DNA of 12,185 bases from Spirochaetales bacterium (GTDB lineage: Bacteria; Spirochaetota; Spirochaetia; DSM-27196; SKKC01). The notes under the pieces are model-generated. The model searched no databases. It saw only the letters and a program-made list of their open reading frames with translations, and was not told the origin of the DNA. The position numbers and the translations under genes were made by a program. This document shows, piece after piece, positions 6,402-12,185 of the stretch; position 1 is the first letter of the stretch, and each line of letters starts with the position of its first letter. The DNA lies in the NCBI GenBank assembly GCA_007121695.1, contig SKKC01000144.1:1-12185 (forward strand), written 5' to 3'.

Positions 6402-6429
6402 ATCCCGCCGGCAGGAACGCCGGCGGGAT
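6402..6429 (+). terminator. Strong hairpin between the second EIIC gene and the EIIB gene
   Basis: ATCCCGCCGGC (6402-6412) and GCCGGCGGGAT (6419-6429) form a perfect 11-bp GC-rich stem with a 6-nt loop, 15 nt after the stop codon. The tail (TCGGTTTGTAC) is only weakly T-rich. I read it as a partial terminator or mRNA-stabilising/processing element that could lower expression of the soluble PTS parts relative to the membrane parts. A full terminator would leave EIIB and all later genes without a visible promoter. Confidence 0.55.
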
Positions 6430-6475
6430 TCGGTTTGTACGGAACGAATCGCATAACAAGCAAAGGAAGTGTGCT

Positions 6476-7018
6476 ATGGCAATGTGGGACAAAGTAAAGA
6501 AGGCCCTCGTCGGCGAAGCGCCGAAAGAGGAGCCAAAGAAGAAAGAAACAACGGCGAAACCGGCTGCGACTGAGGCAGCATGGGGTGGCGGTTCAGCGAC
6601 TTCGGATACACCAGCGAGCGCTGCAGACGCAAACACGGGCGGGTCCGGAAACTACAAACGGGTAAAGGTTTCCGCGAGCGGCAAAGGCTGGGGTGGACCG
6701 CTGATTATCGAACCGAAGCCAGGCAAGGACCTGATCTACTCGGTCACCGGCGGCGGCATACATCCGATTGCGCAGAAAATTGCTGATCTTTCCGGAGGAC
6801 GGGCTTTCGACGGGTTTAATTCGAGCGCCGGATTCGACGAGATCGCGTGTGCAGTCATTGACTGCGGTGGCACGGCCCGCGTTGGCGTGTATCCCATGAA
6901 AAAGGTCCCGACGATAGATATTTATCCGACGAGCCCATCCGGTCCACTCGCGAAGTTCATTACTGAAGATATTTTTGTCTCGGGCGTAAAGATCGAAACG
7001 ATAGAACTGGCAGACTGA
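6476..7018 (+). CDS. Glucitol-type PTS, stand-alone EIIB component with N-terminal extension
   Basis: A 180-residue soluble protein. Residues from about 60 are the glucitol EIIB domain: KVSASGKGWGGPL, the TGGGIHPIAQKIADLSG helix, CAVIDCGGTARVGVYP with the presumed phosphocysteine at C130, PTIDIYPTSPSGPLAKFI and EDIFVSGVK. In E. coli this domain is the N-terminus of SrlE, fused to the membrane half. Here it is a separate protein encoded downstream of that half. The first 60 residues are extra: a short amphipathic start (MAMWDKVKKALVG), then a Lys/Glu stretch and an Ala/Gly/Ser-rich low-complexity region. This may act as a flexible tether to the membrane partner. It accepts phosphate from EIIA and gives it to the incoming polyol. 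AAGGAAG lies 6 nt before the ATG. Confidence 0.9.
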   Translation: MAMWDKVKKALVGEAPKEEPKKKETTAKPAATEAAWGGGSATSDTPASAADANTGGSGNYKRVKVSASGKGWGGPLIIEPKPGKDLIYSVTGGGIHPIAQKIADLSGGRAFDGFNSSAGFDEIACAVIDCGGTARVGVYPMKKVPTIDIYPTSPSGPLAKFITEDIFVSGVKIETIELAD

Positions 7019-7053
7019 TTCTGCCCAAGACACAGGAATCATTTGTTCTCGTC

Positions 7054-7075
7054 GGTGCCCACGAACAGGGGCACC
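7054..7075 (+). other. Intercistronic hairpin between EIIB and EIIA genes
   Basis: GGTGCCC (7054-7060) and GGGCACC (7069-7075) form a 7-bp stem with an 8-nt loop. The loop bases ACGAACA can instead pair, with a 2-nt bulge, with TGTT..CGT just upstream (7044-7052), so two exclusive folds exist. There is no T-run. A role in mRNA processing or in setting expression between the genes is possible but unproven. Confidence 0.35.
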
Positions 7076-7113
7076 ACGTCATAAAAACAGAAACACGAAC
7101 GCAGGAAACATAC

Positions 7114-7473
7114 ATGGAAAAATACAGAGCTGAGGTAGTCTCGCTCGGTGAGTTCGCCGGTGAGTTCATAGCCGAACAGATTATGGTTTTTTTCGGCACC
7201 AATGCTCCCGATGAACTGAAGGAACACTCGATTGTTCACGACCACGGAGAACTCGCTTCACCGGTCGCAGCGGGCGACACGATCACCATAGGCGGCGAAT
7301 CGTTTACGGTTCACGCGGTCGGAACGGTTGCAAACGAAAATCTCAGGAATCTCGGTCATTTTGTGCTGAAATTTAACGGCCTGACTGAACCTGAAATGGA
7401 CGGAGACATCTGCGTCGACGCAAAAGCACTCCCTCCGATTGGACCGGGAACCATCGTAACAATAGAAGGATAA
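7114..7473 (+). CDS. srlB: Glucitol/sorbitol-type PTS, EIIA component
   Basis: A 119-residue cytoplasmic protein, the length of E. coli SrlB (123). It takes phosphate from HPr and hands it to EIIB. The active-site region is SIVHDHGEL with H42 and H44; by alignment with E. coli SrlB, H42 is the likely phosphohistidine. Other family marks are EQIMVFFGTNAPDEL at 21-35, the VHAVGTVANENLRNLGH segment and the closing IGPGTIVTIEG. AGGA lies 7 nt before the ATG. The next gene begins 4 nt after the stop and takes its ribosome site from the end of this gene, so the two are tightly linked. Confidence 0.93.
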   Translation: MEKYRAEVVSLGEFAGEFIAEQIMVFFGTNAPDELKEHSIVHDHGELASPVAAGDTITIGGESFTVHAVGTVANENLRNLGHFVLKFNGLTEPEMDGDICVDAKALPPIGPGTIVTIEG

Positions 7474-7477
7474 AGCA

Positions 7478-8776
7478 ATGTTTATTACAGAAGCACTCAA
7501 CGAGCGTGAACGCTCCCCTCTCGGCCCGGTAAAGGTAGCTGTTATTGGTGCGGGACAAATGGGTGAAGGTTTAATCGCACAGATGGAAATTATGCAGGGG
7601 CTAAGCCCTGCGGCAGTATGCGACGTTCGCCCCGGGCGGGCGAAGGAAGTTCTTGAAAGCGCCCGTGTAAGCGCACCAATTGTCGAAACTGACGACCCGT
7701 CAGTCGCGGCCCAGGCGCTGCGGGACGGTAAGCGGGTCGCAACGACCCGGGCGCAGGCAGTGTTCGCAGCAGAACCTGTAGAGATTGTGGTGGAGGCGAC
7801 GGGTGTGCCTGAAGTGGGCGCCTACGTGGCCTATCATGCCCTGCTTGCCCGGAAACATGTACTACAGATGAACGTCGAAACCGACGCGACCGTTGGCTAC
7901 ATACTGCGCAAGACTGCCCGGGCTGCTGGAGTCGTATACACGCTCACAGCGGGTGATGAACCGGGAACGACCATGGAGCTGTATGACTTCGCGGTTGGTC
8001 TCGGATTCCAGGTCGTCAGCGCGGGGAAAGGCAAGAACAACCCCCTGAACCGGCACGGAAACCCCGAAACCGAAGCGGAACGCGCCAAACAGCAGATGAT
8101 GAACCCGAAAATGCTCGCGAGCTTCGTGGACGGCACGAAAACCATGGTCGAAATGACTTCGCTCGGAAACGCCATCGGCTTCCCGCCGGACGTCCGTGGC
8201 ATGCATGGTCCAGAGGCAACACCGAAAACGATTCAGAATGTGTTTGTGCCGAAAGAAGCAGGCGGTGTCCTGTCTCGCCCCGGCGTGGTCGATTACGGCC
8301 TGGGTATTGCTCCCGGTGTCTTTGTCGTCATTACGGCCGAGCATCCCAAGCTGCTTCGTGATCTTACCTATCTCGGCCTCGGAGACGGCCCGTATTATGC
8401 GCTATACCGTCCCTACCACCTGACGAGTCTTGAAACGCCGATTTCAATTGCGCGTGCGGTGCTTCACGGGCAGACGACCATCGCGACCGACATACCTCCT
8501 GTCTGCGAAACCGTGGCCTACGCAAAAAAGAACCTGAAGGCTGGCGAATCCATCGATTCACTCGGCGGGTTCACGGTATATGGCATGATCGAACACGCTG
8601 ACACAGCCCGGAACGAATCGCTATTGCCTCTGGGACTGGCGCCCGGTGCAGTACTGAAGCGCGACGTCGCCATCGACACGCCGGTCACCTACGATGACGT
8701 GGAGCTGAACCCGGACAGTTACATTGTCCAGCTCCGTCGAATGCAGGATACCCTCATTAAGGAGCTCGGGTCATGA
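7478..8776 (+). CDS. NAD(P)-binding, SAF-domain oxidoreductase (COG4091-like, 'predicted homoserine dehydrogenase')
   Basis: A 432-residue protein with a Rossmann opening VAVIGAGQMGEGL (glycines 24, 26 and 29), then a homoserine-dehydrogenase-type NAD-binding fold with VVEATGVPEVGA near 104-115 and HVLQMNVETDATVG at 127-140. The middle has TAGDEPGTTMELYDFA and SAGKGKNNP, and the C-terminus (about 343-411) is a SAF domain. This layout is the COG4091 family, whose reaction I do not know; it lacks the downstream catalytic domain of true homoserine dehydrogenase. It sits between EIIA and HPr, its stop overlapping the HPr start by ATGA, which is where a polyol-phosphate dehydrogenase (SrlD) would be expected. 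No SrlD-like gene is present. I infer it oxidises or rearranges the phosphorylated product of this PTS. The reaction and substrate are unassigned. Confidence 0.85.
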   Translation: MFITEALNERERSPLGPVKVAVIGAGQMGEGLIAQMEIMQGLSPAAVCDVRPGRAKEVLESARVSAPIVETDDPSVAAQALRDGKRVATTRAQAVFAAEPVEIVVEATGVPEVGAYVAYHALLARKHVLQMNVETDATVGYILRKTARAAGVVYTLTAGDEPGTTMELYDFAVGLGFQVVSAGKGKNNPLNRHGNPETEAERAKQQMMNPKMLASFVDGTKTMVEMTSLGNAIGFPPDVRGMHGPEATPKTIQNVFVPKEAGGVLSRPGVVDYGLGIAPGVFVVITAEHPKLLRDLTYLGLGDGPYYALYRPYHLTSLETPISIARAVLHGQTTIATDIPPVCETVAYAKKNLKAGESIDSLGGFTVYGMIEHADTARNESLLPLGLAPGAVLKRDVAIDTPVTYDDVELNPDSYIVQLRRMQDTLIKELGS

Positions 8777-9051
8777 AAGAAACCACCCTTACGGTAAAAC
8801 ACAAGGTCGGGCTACACGCCCGACCCGCCGCGAAATTCGTGAAGACGGCAAAGCAGTTTGACAGCGATATACAGATAACCAATATCACCCGTGGCGGTGA
8901 CCAGGTGAGCGCGAAAAGCCTTGTCAGCCTGGTAAAGATAGCCGTGGCCTGCGGCCACCAGGTTCATATTACCGCCGACGGAGGCGACGAAGACCAGGCA
9001 ATCGCTGCGCTGACTGAGTTCATCGAAAAGACGCTGGAGGAACAGCCGTGA
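8773..9051 (+). CDS. ptsH: HPr phosphocarrier protein
   Basis: A 92-residue HPr with the active site GLHARPA (H15, preceded by G13-L14), receiving phosphate from Enzyme I and passing it to EIIA. The regulatory serine region reads AKSLVSLVKIAV with the serine at residue 49; three extra residues (in the TRGGDQ area) shift it from the usual 46, and the residues after it are Leu-Val rather than the Ile-Met of Bacillus HPr. Regulation by HPr kinase is therefore uncertain. It overlaps the oxidoreductase gene at ATGA and the Enzyme I gene at GTGA, so all three are translationally linked. A dedicated HPr inside a polyol operon suggests a local phosphate relay. Confidence 0.95.
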   Translation: MKETTLTVKHKVGLHARPAAKFVKTAKQFDSDIQITNITRGGDQVSAKSLVSLVKIAVACGHQVHITADGGDEDQAIAALTEFIEKTLEEQP

Positions 9052-10772
9052 AGCGCCTGCAGGGCATAGCAGCGAGTAATGGAATCGCGATCGGCCCTGC
9101 CTTCCTCTATCGTGTCGAATTGCCGGATCTTCCGGTAGCGAGCGATGTCGACGCAGCAGCTGAACTGGAGCGGTTCGAGCAGAGCGTCAGCGCAGTCCGC
9201 GCTCACCTGGATGCGATCGAGGAACGCAAACGCGGACAACTCCACGCCGATAACTTCGAGATTCTCGAAGTGCAGAAAGAACTTCTCGCCGACGAGGAGT
9301 ACGGCGGTCAGATACGGAACCGCATCGAGCACAAGGGTTTGAACGCCGAGGCAGCTGTTCACGAAGTGACAGAGATTGTAGTCGCAGAGTTCTCGGCGCT
9401 CGAGGACGAGTACTTCAGACAACGGGCAGCCGACGTTGCAGATCTCGGCAGCCGGTTATTGCGTAATCTCATGGGTATCGCCGATGTCGACCTGAGCGGG
9501 CTGTCTGAACCGGTCGTGCTTATGGCTCATGATCTGTCTCCCTCTGACACGATAGGGCTTGAGGCAGACAAAGTTGTCGCGATGTGTACGGAAGTCGGCA
9601 GCGCGACCTCGCACACGGCAATCGTTGCCCGCAGCATGGGGATTCCTGCGCTCGTCGGTGTTGGTACCATCGATGTTTCCGACGGGGCGACAGTGATTCT
9701 CGACGGAAACGAAGGCCTGTGTATTGCAGATCCCGACGAATCGACCCTGCAGGAGTACCGGTCAAGGAAAGAACACGACGAAGAACGTCGCGAGAAACTC
9801 CTGCGCATGGCCGACAAACCGGCGAGAACTCCTGACGGTGTACACGTGCATTGTGTCGCCAATGTCGGAGGGCTTGAATCCGCCCGATCGGCAGCGAAGC
9901 GGGGAGCCGACGGAATAGGACTGCTTCGGAGCGAGTTCCTGTTTCTCGAGCGATCCACCCTTCCGGACGAGGACGAACAGTACGCGGCGTACACCGGAAT
10001 AGCAGACTGTCTTCCCGGCACCCATGTGGTTGTTCGCACCCTCGACGTCGGAGGCGACAAACCTGTCCCTGCGATCAGGATTCCGAAAGAAGAAAACCCT
10101 TTTCTCGGACACCGGGCCATTCGTCTGACGCTGGAACAGGACTCGCTGTTCTTTCCTCAGATTCGTGCCCTGCTTCGCAGTGCGGCAGACCGCGACATAC
10201 AGATAATGATTCCGTTTGTCAGCACGCTGTCCGAGCTGCGGGAAGCCAGAGAGAAGATCCTTCAGATACACGAGTCCATGAAGGCCGAAGAAATTCCTGT
10301 ATGCGATACACCAAAAATAGGCATTATGGTTGAGATTCCCAGTGCCGCAATAATGGCTGACGTCTTCGCCCGCGAGGCAGACTTCTTCAGCATAGGAACG
10401 AACGACCTGTGTCAGTACACCATGGCTGCAGACAGAACGAATGCCAAAGTCGCGGATCGTGCCGACTTTCTTGATCCTGCTGTTCTGCGTCTGATCAAAC
10501 GAAGCATCGATGCGGCTGATACGGCTGGCATACCAGTCGCGATGTGCGGCGAAATGGCGGGCTCAGTGATCGCGACACCTCTGCTTCTCGGTATGGGACT
10601 GAAAGAGTTCAGCATGTCAGCGTCACAGCTTCCCGAAGTAAAGGATGCCATTCGCCAGCTGAACTCGTCGGAATGCCGTCCGCTTGTCGAAGCGTGCCTC
10701 GATTGCGACACGGCTTCACAGGTCCGCGGTATTCTTCAGGATTTCCTCGAGTCGCGCCTCAGGCGTTCATAG
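9048..10772 (+). CDS. ptsI: PTS Enzyme I (phosphoenolpyruvate-protein phosphotransferase)
   Basis: A 574-residue full-length Enzyme I (E. coli 575). It starts the relay by taking phosphate from PEP. Seen: N-terminal HPr-binding domain with RLQGIAASNGIAIGPA, the phosphohistidine motif ATSHTAIVARS with H189, the PEP-binding segments LLRSEFLFLER (R294) and RTLDVGGDKP (330-339), SIGTNDLCQYTMAADR (448-463), and the catalytic cysteine in AMCGEMAG (C500). All key residues are intact. It begins with GTG, overlapping the HPr stop (GTGA), with GGAGG 7 nt upstream. Being last in the operon it should be co-made with HPr and the transporter. Its 3' end overlaps the convergent photolyase gene by 37 bp. Confidence 0.97.
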   Translation: MKRLQGIAASNGIAIGPAFLYRVELPDLPVASDVDAAAELERFEQSVSAVRAHLDAIEERKRGQLHADNFEILEVQKELLADEEYGGQIRNRIEHKGLNAEAAVHEVTEIVVAEFSALEDEYFRQRAADVADLGSRLLRNLMGIADVDLSGLSEPVVLMAHDLSPSDTIGLEADKVVAMCTEVGSATSHTAIVARSMGIPALVGVGTIDVSDGATVILDGNEGLCIADPDESTLQEYRSRKEHDEERREKLLRMADKPARTPDGVHVHCVANVGGLESARSAAKRGADGIGLLRSEFLFLERSTLPDEDEQYAAYTGIADCLPGTHVVVRTLDVGGDKPVPAIRIPKEENPFLGHRAIRLTLEQDSLFFPQIRALLRSAADRDIQIMIPFVSTLSELREAREKILQIHESMKAEEIPVCDTPKIGIMVEIPSAAIMADVFAREADFFSIGTNDLCQYTMAADRTNAKVADRADFLDPAVLRLIKRSIDAADTAGIPVAMCGEMAGSVIATPLLLGMGLKEFSMSASQLPEVKDAIRQLNSSECRPLVEACLDCDTASQVRGILQDFLESRLRRS

Positions 10773-12185
10773 CTTGCCTCGAGATCAATAACAGGCCGCG
10801 GGTAGCGGCCTGTATCTTCTGTCGACAGCCACGGTCGGTGTCGGTGCTGACTGCTCAGATGAGCGAGTTCGGGAATCCACAGGGATATAAACTCGGCGTT
10901 CCGGTCGTAGCGCTCACCCTGGACTACCACATCGAAATACCGGTCGCGTGGATCGCACCCGACACGGCTGTTGTACGCCCAGTTCCCCCAGTTACTCGAC
11001 ACGTCGTAATCGAGAAGATGCGCTTCAAACCACTGTGCGCCGTAGCGCCAGTCGATATTCAGATTGTTGGAAAGGAAGCTCGCGCAATTCTGCCGGATAC
11101 GATTCGACATGTAGCCGGTTTCAACGAGTTCTCGCATTCCTGCGTCGACGAAGGGTACTCCAGTACGTCCCTGCTTCCACGCTTCGAACGCATCCGGGTC
11201 AAAACTCCAGGATCGTTTTTTACTGAACGGCCCGTCCAAACGAAAACTGCGACGGCCGTGTTTCATCATCTGACATAGATAGAAGTCGCGCCAGAGCAAC
11301 TCGAACACCAGCCAGTATGTCGATTCGTTGCGTACACGCGTCTGTTCGTACCGCTTCACCTCGGAGTACACGCTCCGTGCGCTGAGAGCACCGATCGCAA
11401 GCCACGGAGAAAGTTTCGAAGAGTATTCCGTACCCACCAGACCGTTGCGGGTTTCCTTGTACCGTTCGATGTTTCCGGTATCCCAGAGATAGGATCGAAC
11501 CCGTTCACGGGCGGCTGACTCCCCGCCTTCAAACGGAAACGCTGTCCGGTCGCAGGTTGCGGCCCGACCGGCAGTCTCCACGAACCAGGACGGAATCGCA
11601 GCAGGGCTCGACGTGCCTTCTGTACAATTGACGGAACCTGTTCGATTCAGTGATTGAGGAGGAGGCAGCGGGTCACGGACACTGAAGTCACGCTCGATGT
11701 GCTTCCGGAACGGCGTAAACACGTCAGGCACACCTGAAATATTCCACGGGAGATCGTCGGGGTGTACCAGAGGCGCTCCAGGGTATCTGTGCACCGGTAT
11801 TCCGAGTAACCGTGCAATACGTTCTACAGCGTCGGCTTCAGATTCTTCCTCCGTACCTGCTTCTTCGTGGAAAAATACTGCGTCTATTCGCTCACTGCGA
11901 ATGACCTGTTGCATGGCTTCCGACAGATCTGCGTCAGTAACTCGCAGATCGCCTCTTCGGCCAGACAGACCGATTCGCAGATCAACCAGAGCCTGAACGA
12001 GAAATCTCGCACGTTTCGGGGTCAGCCGGGGAATATCTGTATACCCGGTCTGTGTGTAGCGCGACGAAATATGGTACATACAGACCACGCGAGCGCACGT
12101 CTCGCTTGCTCTGTATAAGGGTTCGTTATCGTGTATACGCAGGTCATTCCTGAACCAGACAAGCCCGCATGCGTATTTTCTGCTC
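10736..12185 (-). CDS. DASH-type cryptochrome/photolyase, 5' end outside the window
   Basis: The - strand frame is open through the right edge, giving at least 482 residues. A GTG at 12088 is not the start: upstream, in the same frame, lies the family's opening motif VWFRNDLRIHDNEPLYRASE, so the true start is a few codons beyond the window. Domains: an N-terminal photolyase alpha/beta domain (antenna type), then the FAD-binding helical domain with SSKLSPWLAIGALS, STYWLVFELLWRDFY, GVPFVDAGMRELVETGYMSN, RIRQNCASFLSNNL and DYDVSSNWGNWAYNS, and the DASH signature GCDPRDRYF followed by LWIPEL. DASH proteins bind FAD and usually an antenna cofactor and repair cyclobutane pyrimidine dimers, mostly in single-stranded DNA, using blue or near-UV light. 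The last 37 bp overlap the end of the Enzyme I gene. It has no clear functional tie to the PTS operon. Confidence 0.93.
   Translation of the reverse strand, partial: SRKYACGLVWFRNDLRIHDNEPLYRASETCARVVCMYHISSRYTQTGYTDIPRLTPKRARFLVQALVDLRIGLSGRRGDLRVTDADLSEAMQQVIRSERIDAVFFHEEAGTEEESEADAVERIARLLGIPVHRYPGAPLVHPDDLPWNISGVPDVFTPFRKHIERDFSVRDPLPPPQSLNRTGSVNCTEGTSSPAAIPSWFVETAGRAATCDRTAFPFEGGESAARERVRSYLWDTGNIERYKETRNGLVGTEYSSKLSPWLAIGALSARSVYSEVKRYEQTRVRNESTYWLVFELLWRDFYLCQMMKHGRRSFRLDGPFSKKRSWSFDPDAFEAWKQGRTGVPFVDAGMRELVETGYMSNRIRQNCASFLSNNLNIDWRYGAQWFEAHLLDYDVSSNWGNWAYNSRVGCDPRDRYFDVVVQGERYDRNAEFISLWIPELAHLSSQHRHRPWLSTEDTGRYPRPVIDLEASYERLRRDSRKS
10791..10813 (+). terminator. Candidate terminator hairpin of the PTS operon, inside the photolyase gene
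   Basis: ACAGGCCGC (10791-10799), loop GGGTA, then GCGGCCTGT (10805-10813): a perfect 9-bp GC-rich stem 18 nt after the Enzyme I stop, followed by the moderately T-rich ATCTTCT. It is the only stem near the operon's end and probably ends its transcript. The same bases encode the conserved TGRYPRPVI segment of the convergent photolyase. The T-run is short, so efficiency is uncertain. Confidence 0.45.

Noticed and set aside
10544..11278. A 244-codon + strand frame spanning the end of Enzyme I and the photolyase
   Set aside because: It overlaps the true Enzyme I frame and is antisense to the conserved FAD-binding part of the photolyase.
12088..12088. Photolyase start at the GTG at 12088
   Set aside because: The same frame upstream encodes the conserved family opening VWFRNDLR, so this GTG is internal.

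Overview
The window falls into three blocks. Bases about 2040-12185 look like one mid-GC bacterial genome: a complete, unusual glucitol-type phosphotransferase (PTS) operon on the + strand, a divergent two-gene E1 dehydrogenase operon on the - strand, and a convergent DASH-type cryptochrome/photolyase at the right edge. Bases 1-1538 carry a secreted DUF885 peptidase-like gene in a visibly more GC-rich style (line 1-60 is 41/60 G+C; line 2881-2940 is 29/60). Bases about 1539-2033 are a bridge with no recognisable gene.

Layout from left to right: DUF885 protein (-, cut by the left edge); a non-coding bridge with a long inverted repeat; an E1 beta subunit (-) that keeps only its N-terminal domain and then runs into unrelated sequence; an intact E1 alpha subunit (-); a divergent control region with a good promoter for the E1 genes and two groups of palindromes; then on the + strand a SorC/DeoR-family regulator, GutM, EIIC, a separate second EIIC half, a separate EIIB, EIIA, a COG4091-type NAD(P)-binding/SAF-domain oxidoreductase, HPr and Enzyme I. 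The photolyase (-) enters from the right and overlaps the tail of the Enzyme I gene by 37 bp.

How the genes work together: phosphate from PEP should pass EI (H189) > HPr (H15) > EIIA (H42) > EIIB (C130) > a polyol carried through the two EIIC membrane proteins. The whole relay is encoded in one operon. The phosphorylated product is most simply handled by the SAF-domain oxidoreductase, which sits where a sorbitol-6-phosphate dehydrogenase would be expected. The real substrate may therefore not be sorbitol. The SorC regulator and GutM lead the operon and overlap by ATGA, so control is probably local. The E1 alpha/beta pair belongs to the pyruvate/acetoin dehydrogenase family, but no E2 or E3 gene is present and E1 beta is truncated.

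Organism: a free-living, light-exposed bacterium. A mid-GC spirochaete-like genome is my tentative guess from the gene content, but the sequence does not prove it. The GC step, the abrupt end of E1 beta and the loss of the rest of the dehydrogenase operon all fall at the same place (about 2033). A recombination breakpoint or a chimeric assembly join there must be considered before any biology is drawn from the left block. I saw no tRNA, rRNA, CRISPR array or complete insertion sequence.
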